From assembly GCA_036023115.1 (NCBI GenBank), contig JAYKKT010000080.1:6895501-6959500 (forward strand): a stretch of 64,000 nucleotides of DNA, given 5' to 3'. Shown here piece after piece: positions 52,200-64,000 of this stretch. The stretch is from Brasenia schreberi. Lineage: Eukaryota > Streptophyta > Magnoliopsida > Nymphaeales > Cabombaceae. The first letter of the stretch is position 1. Each line of letters opens with the position of its first letter. The notes below the pieces were generated by a model. That model did no database searches. It was not told the DNA's origin and saw only the letters and a program-made list of their open reading frames with translations. Position numbers and translations under genes: made by a program.

Positions 52200-53180
52200 A
52201 GTCCAGAAGAAATGGGACGGCGAATCTGAGCGGAAGAGAGTGGAGGCCGAAGAGAGAGAGGAAGAGGAAGAGCTTCGCGGGATTTCGCTAACGGTTCCCT
52301 TCGTATTGGAAAGAGAAGAGAAGAGGAAAACTAGCCGTTGGTCCTTGCAGGTTCCGATTCCCCCCTCGATCGCCTTCTGAGTCTCCTCCCTTCTCCTTCT
52401 TCGCTTCCTTTCTTTTTCCTCTCTTTCTTAACTTCGTCTGAGTCGAAAACGAGAGAAAAATAAGTTCTTTTTTTTTGAAAACCTTCTTGTTGGTTCTTGT
52501 GGTCTGTGAAGCCTCTTTCTGGCGATCTTTCGTGGCCCTAATTTGCTTAGGGTTCATCGGAAAATCATCTAATTGTCACGAGATATATCGGATAGTTGTT
52601 TTTTTGCTTCTTTTCTAGGATCCTTTGTTATCTTGCAGCGGCTTAGGGTTTTGGGTTTGTTGGTTATCTGAAATTTGTGTTATTGGGGTGATTTCTTTGT
52701 CTACAGGGTTTTCTTTTGGGGCTTCTTTAGTTAACTTTGTTTTGGGTTCTTGATTATTAAGCTTTTCAGAGAGTACCTTTCACGGTTTTTTAAAAATTCA
52801 GGTGTTGATCTGATCCTTTGGCTTTCGCTGTTTGATCTTTCGGTTTGAAAGGGTTTCCAACTTCCAAGGCATCTCCTTTATTCGTGGTTGCTTTAGTGAG
52901 CGCGTCATGCTATGGATGGTACGGTGTGTCCGTTGGGCTTAGCTCTTAGTTTTTGTAGTTCCTAAACCTTTGCTTCTCTGGGTTTTATTTGCTTTGGCTT
53001 CGGATTCATGCTTCAGTTTCTTCTCCTTGCCTGCGTAAATTCAATGCTTTCAGAAATGCGTCTTTCTTAGTCGGCGTTTTTGGTTGGTGGTGCATGCTTC
53101 AAGTTTTTGTTTTTTGCTTCTTGGGTTCCTAGAGTTATCTCTTAAGGTTGCGTCTTGTGGGGGTAGCTCCGATTTCTGAT
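52200..53180 (+). promoter_or_regulatory. SRO promoter/5' leader
   Basis: A pyrimidine-rich stretch (52370-52440) and T/G-rich DNA before the start codon fit a long plant 5' UTR, possibly with an intron. A small upstream frame starts at ATG 53240 in another frame, overlapping the main one. The in-frame stop at 53130 supports the chosen ATG at 53181. Confidence 0.4.
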
Positions 53181-55993
53181 ATGAGGGGGAGGGACTGCTC
53201 TAAGGTTCTAAAGAGGGGAGGACTCTTGGGCAGGTTAGGATGGACAAGCATGAAGAGCAAATCTGCTCGCAGCATGCCGGTGAAATGCAGGGCATTGCTT
53301 CTGAACCGTCTGAACTTCAAGAAAAGCGCAGTGCCTTCTAGGATTATGTTCTTTGATCATGGATCGTGGACAGACTTCCCCCCTGAAGCGGCTGGCACTC
53401 TTATTGGAGGTTTCATCGATGGGAGGCCGACGGTGGAGGTGGGGATTGATGGGTCCATGTATCTAGTGGATTTCCTTAGGATGCTGCAGGTTGATCTCGG
53501 CTCCGGTTGCGAGCGGTCGATTGCATGGATTGATGTCGATGGGAATTGCTTTTTCCCCAAATATTTTGTGGCCGAGCATGGTGATCAATGTGAGAGGGAT
53601 GAATCTTGCTTTCAGCTGGAAATCGAGATCAACATTGATCCTTCAGAAGGTTCAATGGTGGGGAATGGTGGTGATGCCTCCGGGGTTGACAGAGTTTCTG
53701 CATCCTCAAAAACTAGGGGAGAGGATTGCAGGCGGATAACAGATCGAGGTGTTTGTGATGGTAGGGTTCAGGAACCTGAAAACTGTGGAAGGTTTGATTG
53801 TTTGGAGAACGGCCTGACGGTCAAGGGTATGAGGGAGAAATGTAGTGATAGGGAGATGGATGTTAAAGTGGGGAGCGTGGAACCTGGCTTGCTTGACCGT
53901 GGGGATGCTGGTTCCCCTATGGAAAGTGTATGCAAGGATTCAGTCCGTGAAAAGGGTCATGTTGGTACTCTGCCTCTCAATCTATTGAAGCACGTGGGGG
54001 AGAAATGCTCACCAGCTAGAGAGAATACTGCTGTTTACCTTTGTGGTGGGGTGGTCAAGTCCTTTAATCATAAGCGGGCATTGATGGATATGAATTTGGA
54101 TTGCTCGGTAGCTGCTGTAAAGGAAGAAGAGCAGGTTGACGATTCACACTTGAGAAAGAAGGCTCACATAGAAGGAGTTGCCTGTGGAATTGGTGCTTCT
54201 GCAGGGGCATCAAAATTAGAGATGGTTAACCTTAGTGCCAATGCCAGGGAGGATACGGCTCCACATGAGGTCAAAGACTGTTTGCTTGGCATGAGTAAAG
54301 TTCCTAGGGAGGTACGTAGGACTCACCTGCCTACCAAGGAAGTTGCATTTGTGGATACTGATGTCGACACTGGCTGTCCATATCCTCGCAATGGTGAGAG
54401 GAATGTCGGCAGTGGCATGGAAGTATTGCTCAATGCGGTTGTGTCTAAATCTGCTAAAGTACCTGTTGTTAACCACCTAATTTATGATATAAAATCTGTA
54501 GGCTGCCCTGAGGATACACTGGCACCAACTTCGGCACCATCACGTTTTGATTTGTTGGTTCCACACTTCACGAAATTGAATGATGATAGTCGAGCTTATG
54601 CAAAAATAAAGAATGAGTTCCTGAAGGGCCTTGGAAGAATCGGGCCACATGTGATCATCAATGCTATATATTGGTGTTCACGGACCAGTCCTTCAAGTGT
54701 TACAAGGTTCCATTCTTTTCAGAGGCATCTAGAAATGATGAAAAAAACTCGAGGTGATACTAATGCTAATGTTAAGTATGCTTGGCATGGAACATCTGCG
54801 GAGAGTGTAGAGAAGATTGTGCTGCATGGCTTTGGAGAACCCAAAGCTAGTTGTGGCTCTGAATCTTATGGTACTGGTATATACCTGTGCCCTCAAGATA
54901 AATCTCATCTAAGGTATATGAAAATTAAGTCTGTAATTTATATGGATCAATTGGTTGCAGCCACAGTAATGTCATGAACGTAAATTCATTCACTTTTCTT
55001 TTGCCAGTATGCTGTATGCAAAGCCCGATGACAATGGCCAACAGCATGTGCTTCTTTGCCGTGTAATTTTGGGGAATATGGAGCAAGTCCGGCCTGGGTC
55101 TCATCAGTTTCACCCCAGTAATGAAAATTTTGACAGTGGTGTTGATGACTTGAGTACTCCAAGGCATTACATTATCTGGAGTACTCATATGAATGCACAC
55201 ATTCTTCCTGAATATGTTCTAACTTTCACACTCCCTAATCATCTTAAGGGTAGGCACTTTTATCTACAAAAGAAACCCCCCCATCTTCTTTGCACCTTTG
55301 GTGTTCCTTGCAACACTTCTTTGCGGAGAAGTCTTAGTATATTGAATGAAATTTATAGGGACATGGGCAGAAAGGAGCTTAGTACCGGATTCTTGTGAAG
55401 TTCCTGTGAATACGATGTCTTCAACTGATGTCTCTCATTCAGCTTCACCACCTCCTGTTCAAATCGTATGTACTGTACCCATCTTTCATTTTGTTTCTTC
55501 TCTTTTATGCAAAAAGAAAGAAATTGCAATAAAAGATGCATTCTCTTTTTATGCAGTTCCTTTTTGTTTTCTTCATATCACTTTTATGCATTAGATTTTG
55601 AGGCCTAATAAAATGTACTTATGGATGTTCGTTCTTTACATATATAGGGTTCTACAATTCCAGTACAAATCTCAAAGGATGCTTGTAATAAAGTTGCTTG
55701 TTCTTCTGGGGTGTCAAATATGTCATTTCCGAAGTTATTCTTAGTCTTGGAGGAGCGACTTCCTCACATAGTCATTCAAAAGTTAGAGGATCTCTATCAT
55801 GAATACAAGGTAGTGGTTCATAAGGTTATTATCGATTTAGATCCTCTTCATGGATCTTCATTTATATCTGATATCAATTCCAAATATATAGGCTGGAAAA
55901 GTTGCCAAGGAGATTCTTCTAAGCAGTGTAAGGGCAACAGTTGGAGATAATTTGCTGATTGAAGCAATTAATAGTATTCGCAGCCAGGTATGA
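53181..55993 (+). CDS. SRO1: RCD1/SRO family protein (WWE-PARP-RST)
   Basis: RCD1-type proteins are nuclear hubs that bind transcription factors through the RST domain in stress and development. Five exons in phase: 53181-54913, 55008-55249, 55371-55465, 55648-55809 and 55892-55993; 777 residues, longer than Arabidopsis RCD1 because of an extended linker. WWE domain: FFDHGSWTDFPPEAAGTLIG to RSIAWIDVDGNCFFPKYF (about residues 55-130). PARP domain: VPHFTKLNDDSRAYAKIKNE, YAWHGTSAESVEKIVLHGFG, ESYGTGIYLCPQD, then HVLLCRVILGNMEQVRPG and RHYIIWSTHMNAHILPEYV. RST domain: SFPKLFLVLEERLPHIVIQK and ATVGDNLLIEAINSIRSQ. In the PARP triad the His and Tyr positions look kept, but the catalytic Glu (NEY in PARP1) is His here, so transferase activity is not expected. 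The stop follows exon 5 directly (QV-stop) if no further splice is used. Confidence 0.92.
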
Positions 55994-56414
55994 CATGATC
56001 TTTGTGTTGATGGTATAATTGTGTTACAACTTAAGGGTTCATGAAACAACATTGGGTAGAATGAACAAGGTATTTACTTTGAACACAACTTTCATAAATT
56101 AGTTCGGAAAACTTGTTAAGCAATTCACCGTGTTGAGTATATGCAAATTCATTAGTGTGAGTGTGTATTCTTATTTTTGCCTGCACATGTAGGTATTCAT
56201 GTCAGTTAGTTGCTGATTCTAACTTTTATCCTCCTATCTCACCAAAGCTGGCTGAATGATCCTTCGTCTTAATAGAATTATGTTATACCCTATGAACTTA
56301 GGAAGGGAGTTGCTTCTACGGGGTGGATGTGCTTATGGCACGCTGTATTGATGAGTTTTCATTTGTCGTGCAACCGTTAATAAATAAGACTGCTGATTTT
56401 CACTTAGCAAAAAA
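55994..56414 (+). other. SRO 3' flank
   Basis: Non-coding AT-rich sequence between the SRO stop and the Copia LTR; expected to hold the 3' UTR. Confidence 0.5.
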
Positions 56415-56865
56415 TGTTATTAAAGAAACAAAGATGAGCAAGACCTCAGAATTTTTATGGTGAAACTGTAATCAAATCCACGCTTGAATATTTTCGCAAT
56501 GACCTCAACGGTCCCCACAAAGTGTCTCAAACACTTCTCCATAGTTCAGTCCACAAATGGAAAACACAGCACAACAACTGAAAAAACACAGCTTTATTCC
56601 TTGACAGTGGCCTCAAAGGCTTGATTTATTACACAGCACTAATGTGCTTTTATAGGCATATATTTGAGATATAGAGCAGCAATACAGAAGAGTAGCCACT
56701 GGGCTGGCTGTCTCCCAGCCGTTGGACTGGCTCTCCCAGCGGCTATTTGGGAGACAAATGATTGTTGGAGTACCAGGGCCGGTGATCGCTGTTGCTGTCC
56801 TGGCCCTTGTGGCCTGCTCCCAACACAATAATACTAGGGCCCTGGTCCTATTACATGTTTTAACA
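56415..56865 (-). mobile_element. Copia LTR (antisense to SRO)
   Basis: Ends TGTTA and TAACA form a 5-bp inverted repeat. On the minus strand the LTR starts at 56865, directly after a purine-rich tract (GAGGAGGGG). 451 bp. Confidence 0.75.
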
Positions 56866-57556
56866 CCCCTCCTCGAACTGTCAGTGGAACAATTGATAGT
56901 TTGCCAGTGGAACAACTGATAGTTTGCTATACTATGCTTAAAAATGAGGTGGCGCTGGAAGTAACTTAGTGAAGATGTATGTAAGTTGGTCACAATACGT
57001 GCAACAAACTTTCTTACAAATAATACCCATAGCATGCAGTGAACCCATGGTTAGACATAAATTCATTCATTTTGTCAAAACACGCTTTGGGAGCTTGTTT
57101 AGGATCATAATTAGCTTTTCTAATACGCATAACTTGATTGATTGACACATTAAGACCATGGAGGTTTCATGTAAATCTCTTCTTTAAGCCACCCATTTAA
57201 GAAAGCATTTTTAACGTCCATTTGAACTATATCCCATTTTCTAATTGTACTTAATGCAATGAGTGTCATAACAATTGTTATTTTGGCTACATGAGCAAAA
57301 GTTTTTCATAGTATATGTCATATTCTTAAGAGTATCCTTTTGTTCAGTGTTGTCCGTATCGCACCGTATCGATACGTATCATATCGTGGGCCACCACGAT
57401 ACGTATCGTTAAGAAAGCATTTTTAACGTCCATTTGAACTATATCCCATTTTCTAATTGTACTTAATGCAATGAGTGTCATAACAATTGTTATTTTGGCT
57501 ACATGAGCAAAAGTTTTTCATAGTATATGTCATATTCTTAAGAGTATCCTTTTGTT
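56866..57556 (-). mobile_element. Copia pol relic, part 1
   Basis: Minus strand encodes RT pieces KWDIVQMDVKNAFLNGWLKE and NYDPKQAPK, then skips to a C-terminal stretch before the LTR; RNase H is deleted. Part of it is duplicated (see 57199-57622). Confidence 0.8.
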
Positions 57557-57622
57557 CAGTGTTGTCCGTATCGCACCGTATCGATACGTATCGTATCGTG
57601 GGCACGATACGATACGGGGCCC
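57199..57622. repeat. 212-bp tandem duplication spanning a hAT end
   Basis: Units 57199-57410 and 57411-57622 are nearly identical through Copia DNA and the first ~50 bp of the hAT left end (CAGTGTTGTCCGTATCGCAC at 57345 and 57557). They differ mainly at the end, within the ATACG/CGTAT-rich part. Confidence 0.93.
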
Positions 57623-60600
57623 CGTATCGCAGGTGCGGGCGATACGCCCTGGAACCCTTATAAAGGGTCTCGGCCTGAGAGAAACCCGCGATTTTTCACG
57701 GGTTTCCTCTCTCCTTTTGAATTCCTTAAGCTCCCTAAGAGTCAGTTTTCGCCTCCTTGGTGTTCAAAGCTCTAAAATCGTGCCCTACGGTGTCCGTCCA
57801 AGCCTTCAAACTCGGATTTAGGTATATTTTTAATGTTTTTTCCATTTTTTTCCTTTATATTTATTGTTTTTTGTGTTATTTCGTTTTTTTTTTTGAATGA
57901 CAAAATATGAAGTTATTAAGTGTGTGTATACGATTTTTATTGCATTCATGAAGTGGGAGACACTCGATTTGAGTGTTATTTGAAGATTGGGGGATTTACG
58001 AAGTGCTTTTATTTTCAGGTTTTTGTTTGAATTAAAGTACTCCATTGAGATGGCAGAAAGGGGTGGTAGAGACTCTCATTCAAAGTCTGATGATCCGGCA
58101 TGGCAGTGGGGTATACCAGTTGAGGGTTCAAGGTTAAAAATCAGATGTTTATTTTGTGAAAATGTGGTTAGTGGTAGAATTTAAAGGTTGAAACACCACC
58201 TAACAGAAACCAGGAAAGAAGTTGCTCCATGCACAGGCAGAGTTAGAAGTGCAGGAAAGGAGACAACAAAAGGATGATTTCCAGATGTGTGAAGAAGCTG
58301 ATGATGCTACTGCTACTGGAGTTGGATTCACTAATAGTTTACCTTTAGATGCTAGAACAAATATTGGTAGTAGCAGTTCGCGAGCACCTAGCAGAGGAAA
58401 GAGGGTTATAGCTGAATACTTTGGAGGTGGTAGAAGAGGAAGTTCAGGAAGGAGTAGAGGAAGAGCTTCTTCTTCTACCATACATTCGTTCTTTCCTCCT
58501 TCCACTACACCTGGTGCTCAGCTAGGAATTCGTGCTGCTATGGCTTCAGAACAACTGCACGATTAAGCTGCTATGGCTTCAGAACAACTGCACGATTAAG
58601 TAGACCTTGCAGTGGGCAGATGGTTTTATGATACATGCATTCCATTTAATGCAACAAACAATTTTCATTTTCAAGCAATGGCAGATGCAATTGCTAACAT
58701 TGGTCCAGGATACAAGATACCCTCTTATCAGAAGTTGAGAGGGAAGATATTAGATCAGACCGTGATTGAAGTGAAGCAATACTGTTCGACTTTGAGACAA
58801 TCGTGGAAGGAAACAGGATGCACTATCATGGCAGATGGATGGACCGATAGGTGAGGAAGAACATGGCTAAACTTTCTTATATATTGTCCTAAAGGACTCA
58901 TGTTTTTGAGATCTCTAGATATGTCAGAGGAGAGGCACACTGTAGAGATCCTACGAGAGGAATTTGATAAGATTATACAGGAGGTTGGGCTAGAAAATGT
59001 AGTCCAATTGATTACAGATAATGCAGCTAACTACAAAGCAGCTGGAAAGGAGTTAGCTGATATTTATGGGACTTTCTACTGGACACCATGTGCAGCCCAT
59101 TGTCTAGATCTCATCCTCGAGGACATTGGTGAGATGGATGAAATAAAGCCATCAATTGAGTGCTGCCAAGATATTACAAAATTCATTTACAACCATGCAT
59201 TTATTTTGTGTATGATGAGGAGATACACAGAAGGTGCAGAGCTTCTTCGCACAGCTGCAACTCGGTTCACAACAAACTTCTTATCTGTACAGAGTATTGT
59301 GAGACAGAAGCAAGCTTTAAAGAGAATGTTCTCCTCAGATGAGTGGCAACAATTTGCAGAGTTGCCACAAAACAGAAGGAACAGAAAGTTAAATGAGATT
59401 GTAGAAACGGTTTTTAGAAGTTCATTTTGGAATGCATGTATCAGATTATTGAAAATTACTTGTCCTTTAGTGAAAGTTTTGAGATTGGCTGGCAGCGAGG
59501 AGAAACCATCTATGGGCTACCTTTATGAAGCCATGGACAGGGCAAAAGAAGCGATCAGAAATAACTTTAATGAAAAAAAAGAGATTATGTGCCCGTGTGA
59601 AAAATAATTGATAGTAGATGGAATAAACAATTGCATAAGCCTATTCATGCAGCAGCTTACTATCTAAACCCATCATTGAGGTACTCATCAATCTTCAAAA
59701 GGGACGGTGAGGTTAATCGAGGAATCATTGAATGCATCGACAGATTAGTCCCTGATGAGAGCATAGTAGATGCGATACATCATGAGATGGAGATATATGA
59801 TAATGCTCTTCACTTGATGGGTTTGCCTGTTGCAATTCGCAACCGCTCTACGATGCGTCCAGGTAAATTGTTTATTTTCATATTTAAGTTGTATCTTACA
59901 TTATTGTGGATTATTATGTCTCTAATGTTTATATTTTTTTTTACAGATGTTTGGTGGAACAGGTTTGGAAGTGATTGTCCAAACCTTAGAGATTTTGCAG
60001 TTAGAGTGTTAAGCCAAACCTGTAGTGCAACAGGTTGTGAAAGAAATTAGAGTGTTTTTGAACACATCCATACAAAAAAGCGCAACAGGTTGGAACACAA
60101 AAGGCTTAATGATTTGGTTTATATTCGTTGTAACATGCGCCTTCGTGAAAGGTAATGTTGTATTACTTTCAAATTTTCAATTCGATATTATTTAACTTCA
60201 GTTTTCAATTGTTAATATTACTTACTAATTGTTTCTGTGTTTGTGTCGTAGGCAATTAAAAAAAGTAAATAGAGAAAAAAGTCAGTTCGATCCAATAAGT
60301 TTGGATAATTTTGATATATTAGAAGATTGGGTTATGGAAGACACTGAAGAAAATGCCCTCCTAACAGAAGAAGACGTTGCCTGGATTAATTTGGAAGGAG
60401 CGCAACAACATTATGGAGATGAAGAATTTGATTTTGAAGAAGAAGGTGTGGGCGTGGCTGATGATGATGAGGATCTGCAACAAGGAGAAGATGAAGATTA
60501 TTTAGTTGATGATCCTGATTACAATTTGTAAAATGTAACATTTGTAACTGTAGTGTACTGTAGTGTAAAGTGTAAACTATGTCTGTATTTTATTTTTTGG

Positions 60601-60843
60601 ATTCAAAATATGTAAATTTGGATGCAATTGTTCAATGCTGAATGCTCAATCTGTACTAAACTTACATTATATGAATTTAAAGCAATTATCAGATTTTTCC
60701 TGATTTTTTTTTGATTTTTTACTATTTTTTATTAATTTTTAATTAATTTTTGCATTATTTTAATATTAAAGTACGATACGATACGATATGCCCGTATCGT
60801 GGATCTCAGCGATACACGATACGATACGCGTCAGACAACACTG
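57557..60843 (+). mobile_element. hAT transposon with intact ends
   Basis: Terminal inverted repeats CAGTGTTGTCCG on the left and, reversed on the right, CAGTGTTGTCTG. Flanks CTTTTGTT (57549-57556) and CTTTTACT (60844-60851) agree at six of eight bases, as expected for an aged 8-bp target duplication. Sub-terminal DNA at both ends is rich in CGTATCGTATCG. 3287 bp, inserted in a Copia relic. Confidence 0.92.
58050..60531 (+). pseudogene. hAT transposase (BED-DUF659-dimerisation), mutated
   Basis: Order: BED zinc-finger start (MAERGGRDSHSKSDDPAWQW, CLFCENVV), DUF659 (GRWFYDTCIPFNATNNFHFQ, TIMADGWTD), the catalytic-core region (ENVVQLITDNAANYKAAGKE, WTPCAAHCLDLILEDIG), a VFRSSFWNACIRLLK stretch, and the dimerisation part (DVWWNRFGSDCPNLRDFAV) with an acidic C-terminus. 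Breaks: a stop after VSGRI near 58181, TAA at 58564-58566, TGA at 58851-58853, a frameshift near 59605 and TAG at 60047-60049. A 33-bp tandem duplication (GCTGCTATGGCTTCAGAACA at 58534 and 58567) carries the TAA. Not able to make a full transposase. Confidence 0.9.
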
Positions 60844-61030
60844 CTTTTACTAGCCTTTAATCTTTCTACGGTCTCATCAATCTTAGTTTTGATTTTATAA
60901 ATCCACTTGCATCCTATGGGCTTCTTAGTGTTGTGTCGGCTAACTATTTTCCATGTTTGAGTTTTCTTCAGGGACTCTAATTCGGTGTTCATGGCATCCA
61001 ATACAACATCTCTCCTTTCTTATCTCTACT
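60844..61030 (-). mobile_element. Copia pol relic, part 2
   Basis: Minus strand: AMNTELESLKKTQTWKIV, then KPIGCKWIYKIKTKIDETVE, the N-terminal RT region. It continues across the hAT into part 1. No matching second LTR is seen on the right; the Copia is truncated. Confidence 0.85.
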
Positions 61031-61130
61031 AAGCCTAATCACTAGTAGCCTATTTAAGTATAAAATATTTTAACTTGAAAGACTAAATTACCCTTATTTA
61101 GTTATTATAATAATATAACACAAAGCATTG

Positions 61131-64000
61131 TTTTGGGGCGTCCCCGCCTAGCGACGTGCTGCAAAGCCCAAATGCAGTAAGAAGTAAGCAAGGGCCACTA
61201 CATTTTTGCCCGAATGTAGTGAATCAATTGCAGAGAGGGTTCCCACATCATGGACGGGTGTGGGTAAAGAAGTTAGTCCCACTACATTGCCGCCCGAATG
61301 TAGTGAAAAATTTTCAGAGAGGGTCTCCGCATTTTGATTATGGACGGATGCGGGGGGTAAGGAAGCTAGTCCTAGATAATAAGATTCGTATTGGTTCTTG
61401 GAATATCGGAACATTATCCGGTAAGCTAATGGAGGTGGTAGATACTATGATTCGGAGAAAGATTCATATTCTATGTTTACAAGAGAAAATGGGTTGAAGA
61501 AAAAGCAAAGGAGATAGAGGATACAGGTTTTAAATTATGGTACTCAGGTAAAGAAAAGGCTCGAAACGGAGTTGGTATTATCATAAATAAAGATTTAAAG
61601 GAGAGTGTAGTAGACAAATTAGTGTTAGGAGCAGAGGTTTTGAATATAGTTTGTGCTTACGCACCCCAAGTAGGACTAGAAGATAGTATAAAGATAGTTT
61701 TTTTAGAAGAGTTAGATAAGGTGTTTCAAAAGATTCTATAAAGGGAGATATTTGTTTAGGAGGAGATTTAAATGGACATGTCGGTAAAGAGGCATTAGGA
61801 TATCAAGGGATTCATGGAAACTTTGGTTTTGGGGATATAAACGAGGAAGGTAGGGAGATTTTAAATTTTGCTATGTCATTTGATCTCTTTATAGTCAATC
61901 TTCAAAAAACGAGATGAACATTTAATTACTTATAAGAGTGTCTTATCACAAACACAAATTGATTACTTTATTTGTAGAAAAAAAGATAGAGCGTGTTGTA
62001 AAGATTATAAGGTAATTCCAGGAGAAAGCTTAACCACCCAACATCGACTTTTAGTTATGGATTTACAAATAAAAAAATGGACAAAGAAGAAAAGAGTGTA
62101 TCGAGCTATTTAGACTAAATGGTGGAACCTCAAAAGCGAGAAAGAAGATATATTTAAACAGAAAGTCCTTCAAGGAGATGTTTGGAATTATGTTGGCACA
62201 CCCTATGATATGTGGAACAATATGGCTATACATATTAGGAAAGTGGCGAAAGATGCGTTAGGGGTATCTAAGGGAGGTGTACCGGCACAAAAAGAAGCTT
62301 GGTGGTGGAGTGAAGTAGTGCAAAATAAAATCAAGGCAAAGAGGGCATGTTACAAATTACATTATGCCAAGAAAACTAGTGAAACTTTAGAAGCTTATAA
62401 GAAAGCAAAGAAGGAAGTGAAAAAGGCCGTTAGTGAAGCAAAAGTTAAGATTTGGGAGGACTTATATAAAAAACTCAACTCAAAAGAGGGTGAAAGATAT
62501 TTTTAGGATAGCTTGGACTAGAGATAAGGAAACTAAAGATCTTAATTATGTTAGATGCATAAAAGACGAGGAATGAAAAACTTTTAGTGGCAAACGATGA
62601 TATAAGAAATAGATGGAAAAACTACTTTTATAATCTTTTTAATGAAAATAAAGATGTTAGTATTAGTTTAGGAGATTTAGCCAAGTCAGAAAATTATATA
62701 AACCACAATTTCTACCGACGTATTTAAAAGAATGAAGTCAAAGAGGCTCTTAAACATATGAAGGGTGGTAAATCGGTAGGACCAGATAATATTCCTATAG
62801 AAGTTTGGAAAATACTAGGAGAAATAGGAATCACTTGGCAAGACTATTTAATGAAATATGGAAAAACCAAAAGATGCCCGAGGAATGGAGAGCCAGTACA
62901 TTACCCATATATAAGAACAAGGGAGACATTCAAAATTGTGCGAATTATCGAGGTATCAAGTTAATGAGTCATACTATGAAATTATGGGAAAGAATTACCG
63001 AACATAGTTTAAGATATGTATCAAGTACAACAGAGAACCTATTTGGATTCATGCCATGCATATCTATTGTCGAAGCGATTCACCTTTTGAGACGTCTTAT
63101 GAAATATTTTAGAGCAAAAAAGAAAGACCTTCACATGATAATCTAAAAAAACTTATGATAGAGTATCGAGGGAGGTTCTTTGGAGAACTTTGGAAAAAAG
63201 AGGTATCCCATTGACATACATTAACCTTATAAGAGACATGTATGATGGTGCAAAAACATATGTGAGGACTTATGAAGAAATGACAGACTTCTTTGAAGTT
63301 AATATTGGGTTACATGAAGGATCAACTTTAAGTCCATACTTATTTATAATGGTGATTGATGAGTTAACAAAACATATTCAAGATGAAGTGCCTTAGTGTA
63401 TGTTATTTGCAGATGACATTGTATTAGTGGAGGAGTCTAAGGAAAAAGTTAATAGAAAATTGGAACTATGGAGAGAAACATTAGAAAGCAAAGGCCTCCG
63501 ACTTAGTAGAATAAAGACAGAATATTTGGAATGTAAGTTTGATCATTTGGTTACCTAAGAGGACGTAGAAATTAAAATTGGCACACATTGCATCCTACAA
63601 AAGAAAAGTTTTAAATACCTAGGGTCAATTTTTCTGAGTGATGAAAGAATTGAGGGAGATGTTACACATAGAATTAATGCTGGTTGGTTAAAATGGAGAG
63701 GAGCATAAGGTATTCTTTGTGATAAGAAGATACCATGAAAGTTAAAAGGTAAATATTATAGAGCAGCAATTAGGCGTGCCTTGTTTTATGGTTCTGAGTG
63801 TTGGGCAGTTAATCATGAACATGTACAAAAGATGTTTGTGACAGAAATGAAGATGTTGAGATGGATGAGTGGTCATACAAGAAAAGACCGTATACATAAT
63901 GAGGTTATTAGAAACAAATTAGGAGTGACACCAATAGAGGATAAAATGAGAGAACATCATTTAAGATGGTTTGGACATATAAAAAGAAGATCAAAAGAAG
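61131..64000 (+). mobile_element. RTE-clade LINE copy 3, nearly full length, runs off the window
   Basis: Starts with a 5' leader (GGGGCGTCCCCGCCTAGCGA). Endonuclease: IRIGSWNIGTLSGKLMEVVD and RRKIHILCLQE (about 61380-61490). Then [20 protein letters not shown] (62300), and RT with [36 protein letters not shown] and [12 protein letters not shown] (63405). C-terminal [18 protein letters not shown] at about 63850. Several in-frame stops and frameshifts (for example near 61494, 62504 and 63145) make it inactive. The (TTG)n 3' end lies past 64000. Confidence 0.92.

Overview
This is nuclear DNA of a flowering plant. The genes have short exons and long AT-rich introns with GT/AG borders, the proteins belong to plant-specific families (GAUT, IQD, RCD1/SRO, plant pectinesterase), and the space between them is filled with plant-type RTE LINEs, hAT and Copia relics, MITEs, tRNA-derived SINEs and (CT)n/(TA)n microsatellites. 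I cannot name the species. No prokaryotic, organellar or viral block was seen.

Layout. (1) At 1521-2097, minus strand, are the first three coding exons of a nuclear poly(A) polymerase (PAPS2/PAPS4 type); the rest lies beyond the left edge. (2) 2.1-6.7 kb is intergenic, with two large TA microsatellites. (3) At 6.7-7.7 kb, minus strand, is the broken C-terminal part of a DEAD-box RNA helicase of the RH32/DBP4 type. Next to it is a hAT relic split by a 5'-truncated RTE LINE that has a clear 14-bp target-site duplication. (4) 10-12 kb looks like LTR-type DNA with tandem repeats. (5) At 13458-21996, minus strand, is an intact GAUT3-like galacturonosyltransferase gene: nine coding exons, 707 residues, and a 4.8-kb intron carrying another RTE LINE. 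(6) 22-28.7 kb holds dispersed repeats. (7) At 28742-30572, plus strand, is an intact three-exon IQD calmodulin-binding protein of 440 residues. (8) 31-40.8 kb is a dense mosaic of small repeats: microsatellite-bordered MITEs, SINEs, RTE relics and unexplained repeated blocks. (9) At 40850-45825, minus strand, is a five-exon pectinesterase (PME53-like) gene with three separate lesions, most likely an unprocessed pseudogene. (10) 46-52 kb is repeats, including a CACTA-like terminus. (11) At 53181-55993, plus strand, is an intact RCD1/SRO gene (WWE-PARP-RST, 777 residues). (12) At 56.4-61 kb a decayed antisense Copia element is interrupted by a complete but mutated hAT transposon. (13) From about 61.13 kb to the right edge is a nearly full-length but mutated RTE LINE.

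The host genes are ordinary single genes (mRNA polyadenylation, pectin synthesis, calmodulin/microtubule scaffolding, stress signalling) and nothing suggests they form one system. The most interesting material is repeat biology: a small element family whose ends sit in (TA)n tracts, a SINE family with at least eight copies, a transposon end caught in a 212-bp tandem duplication, and LINE insertions whose junctions can be read at base level. I did not find a convincing undescribed multi-gene system. All exon borders are read from GT/AG sites, reading phase and family similarity recalled from memory; no transcript or database search was available.
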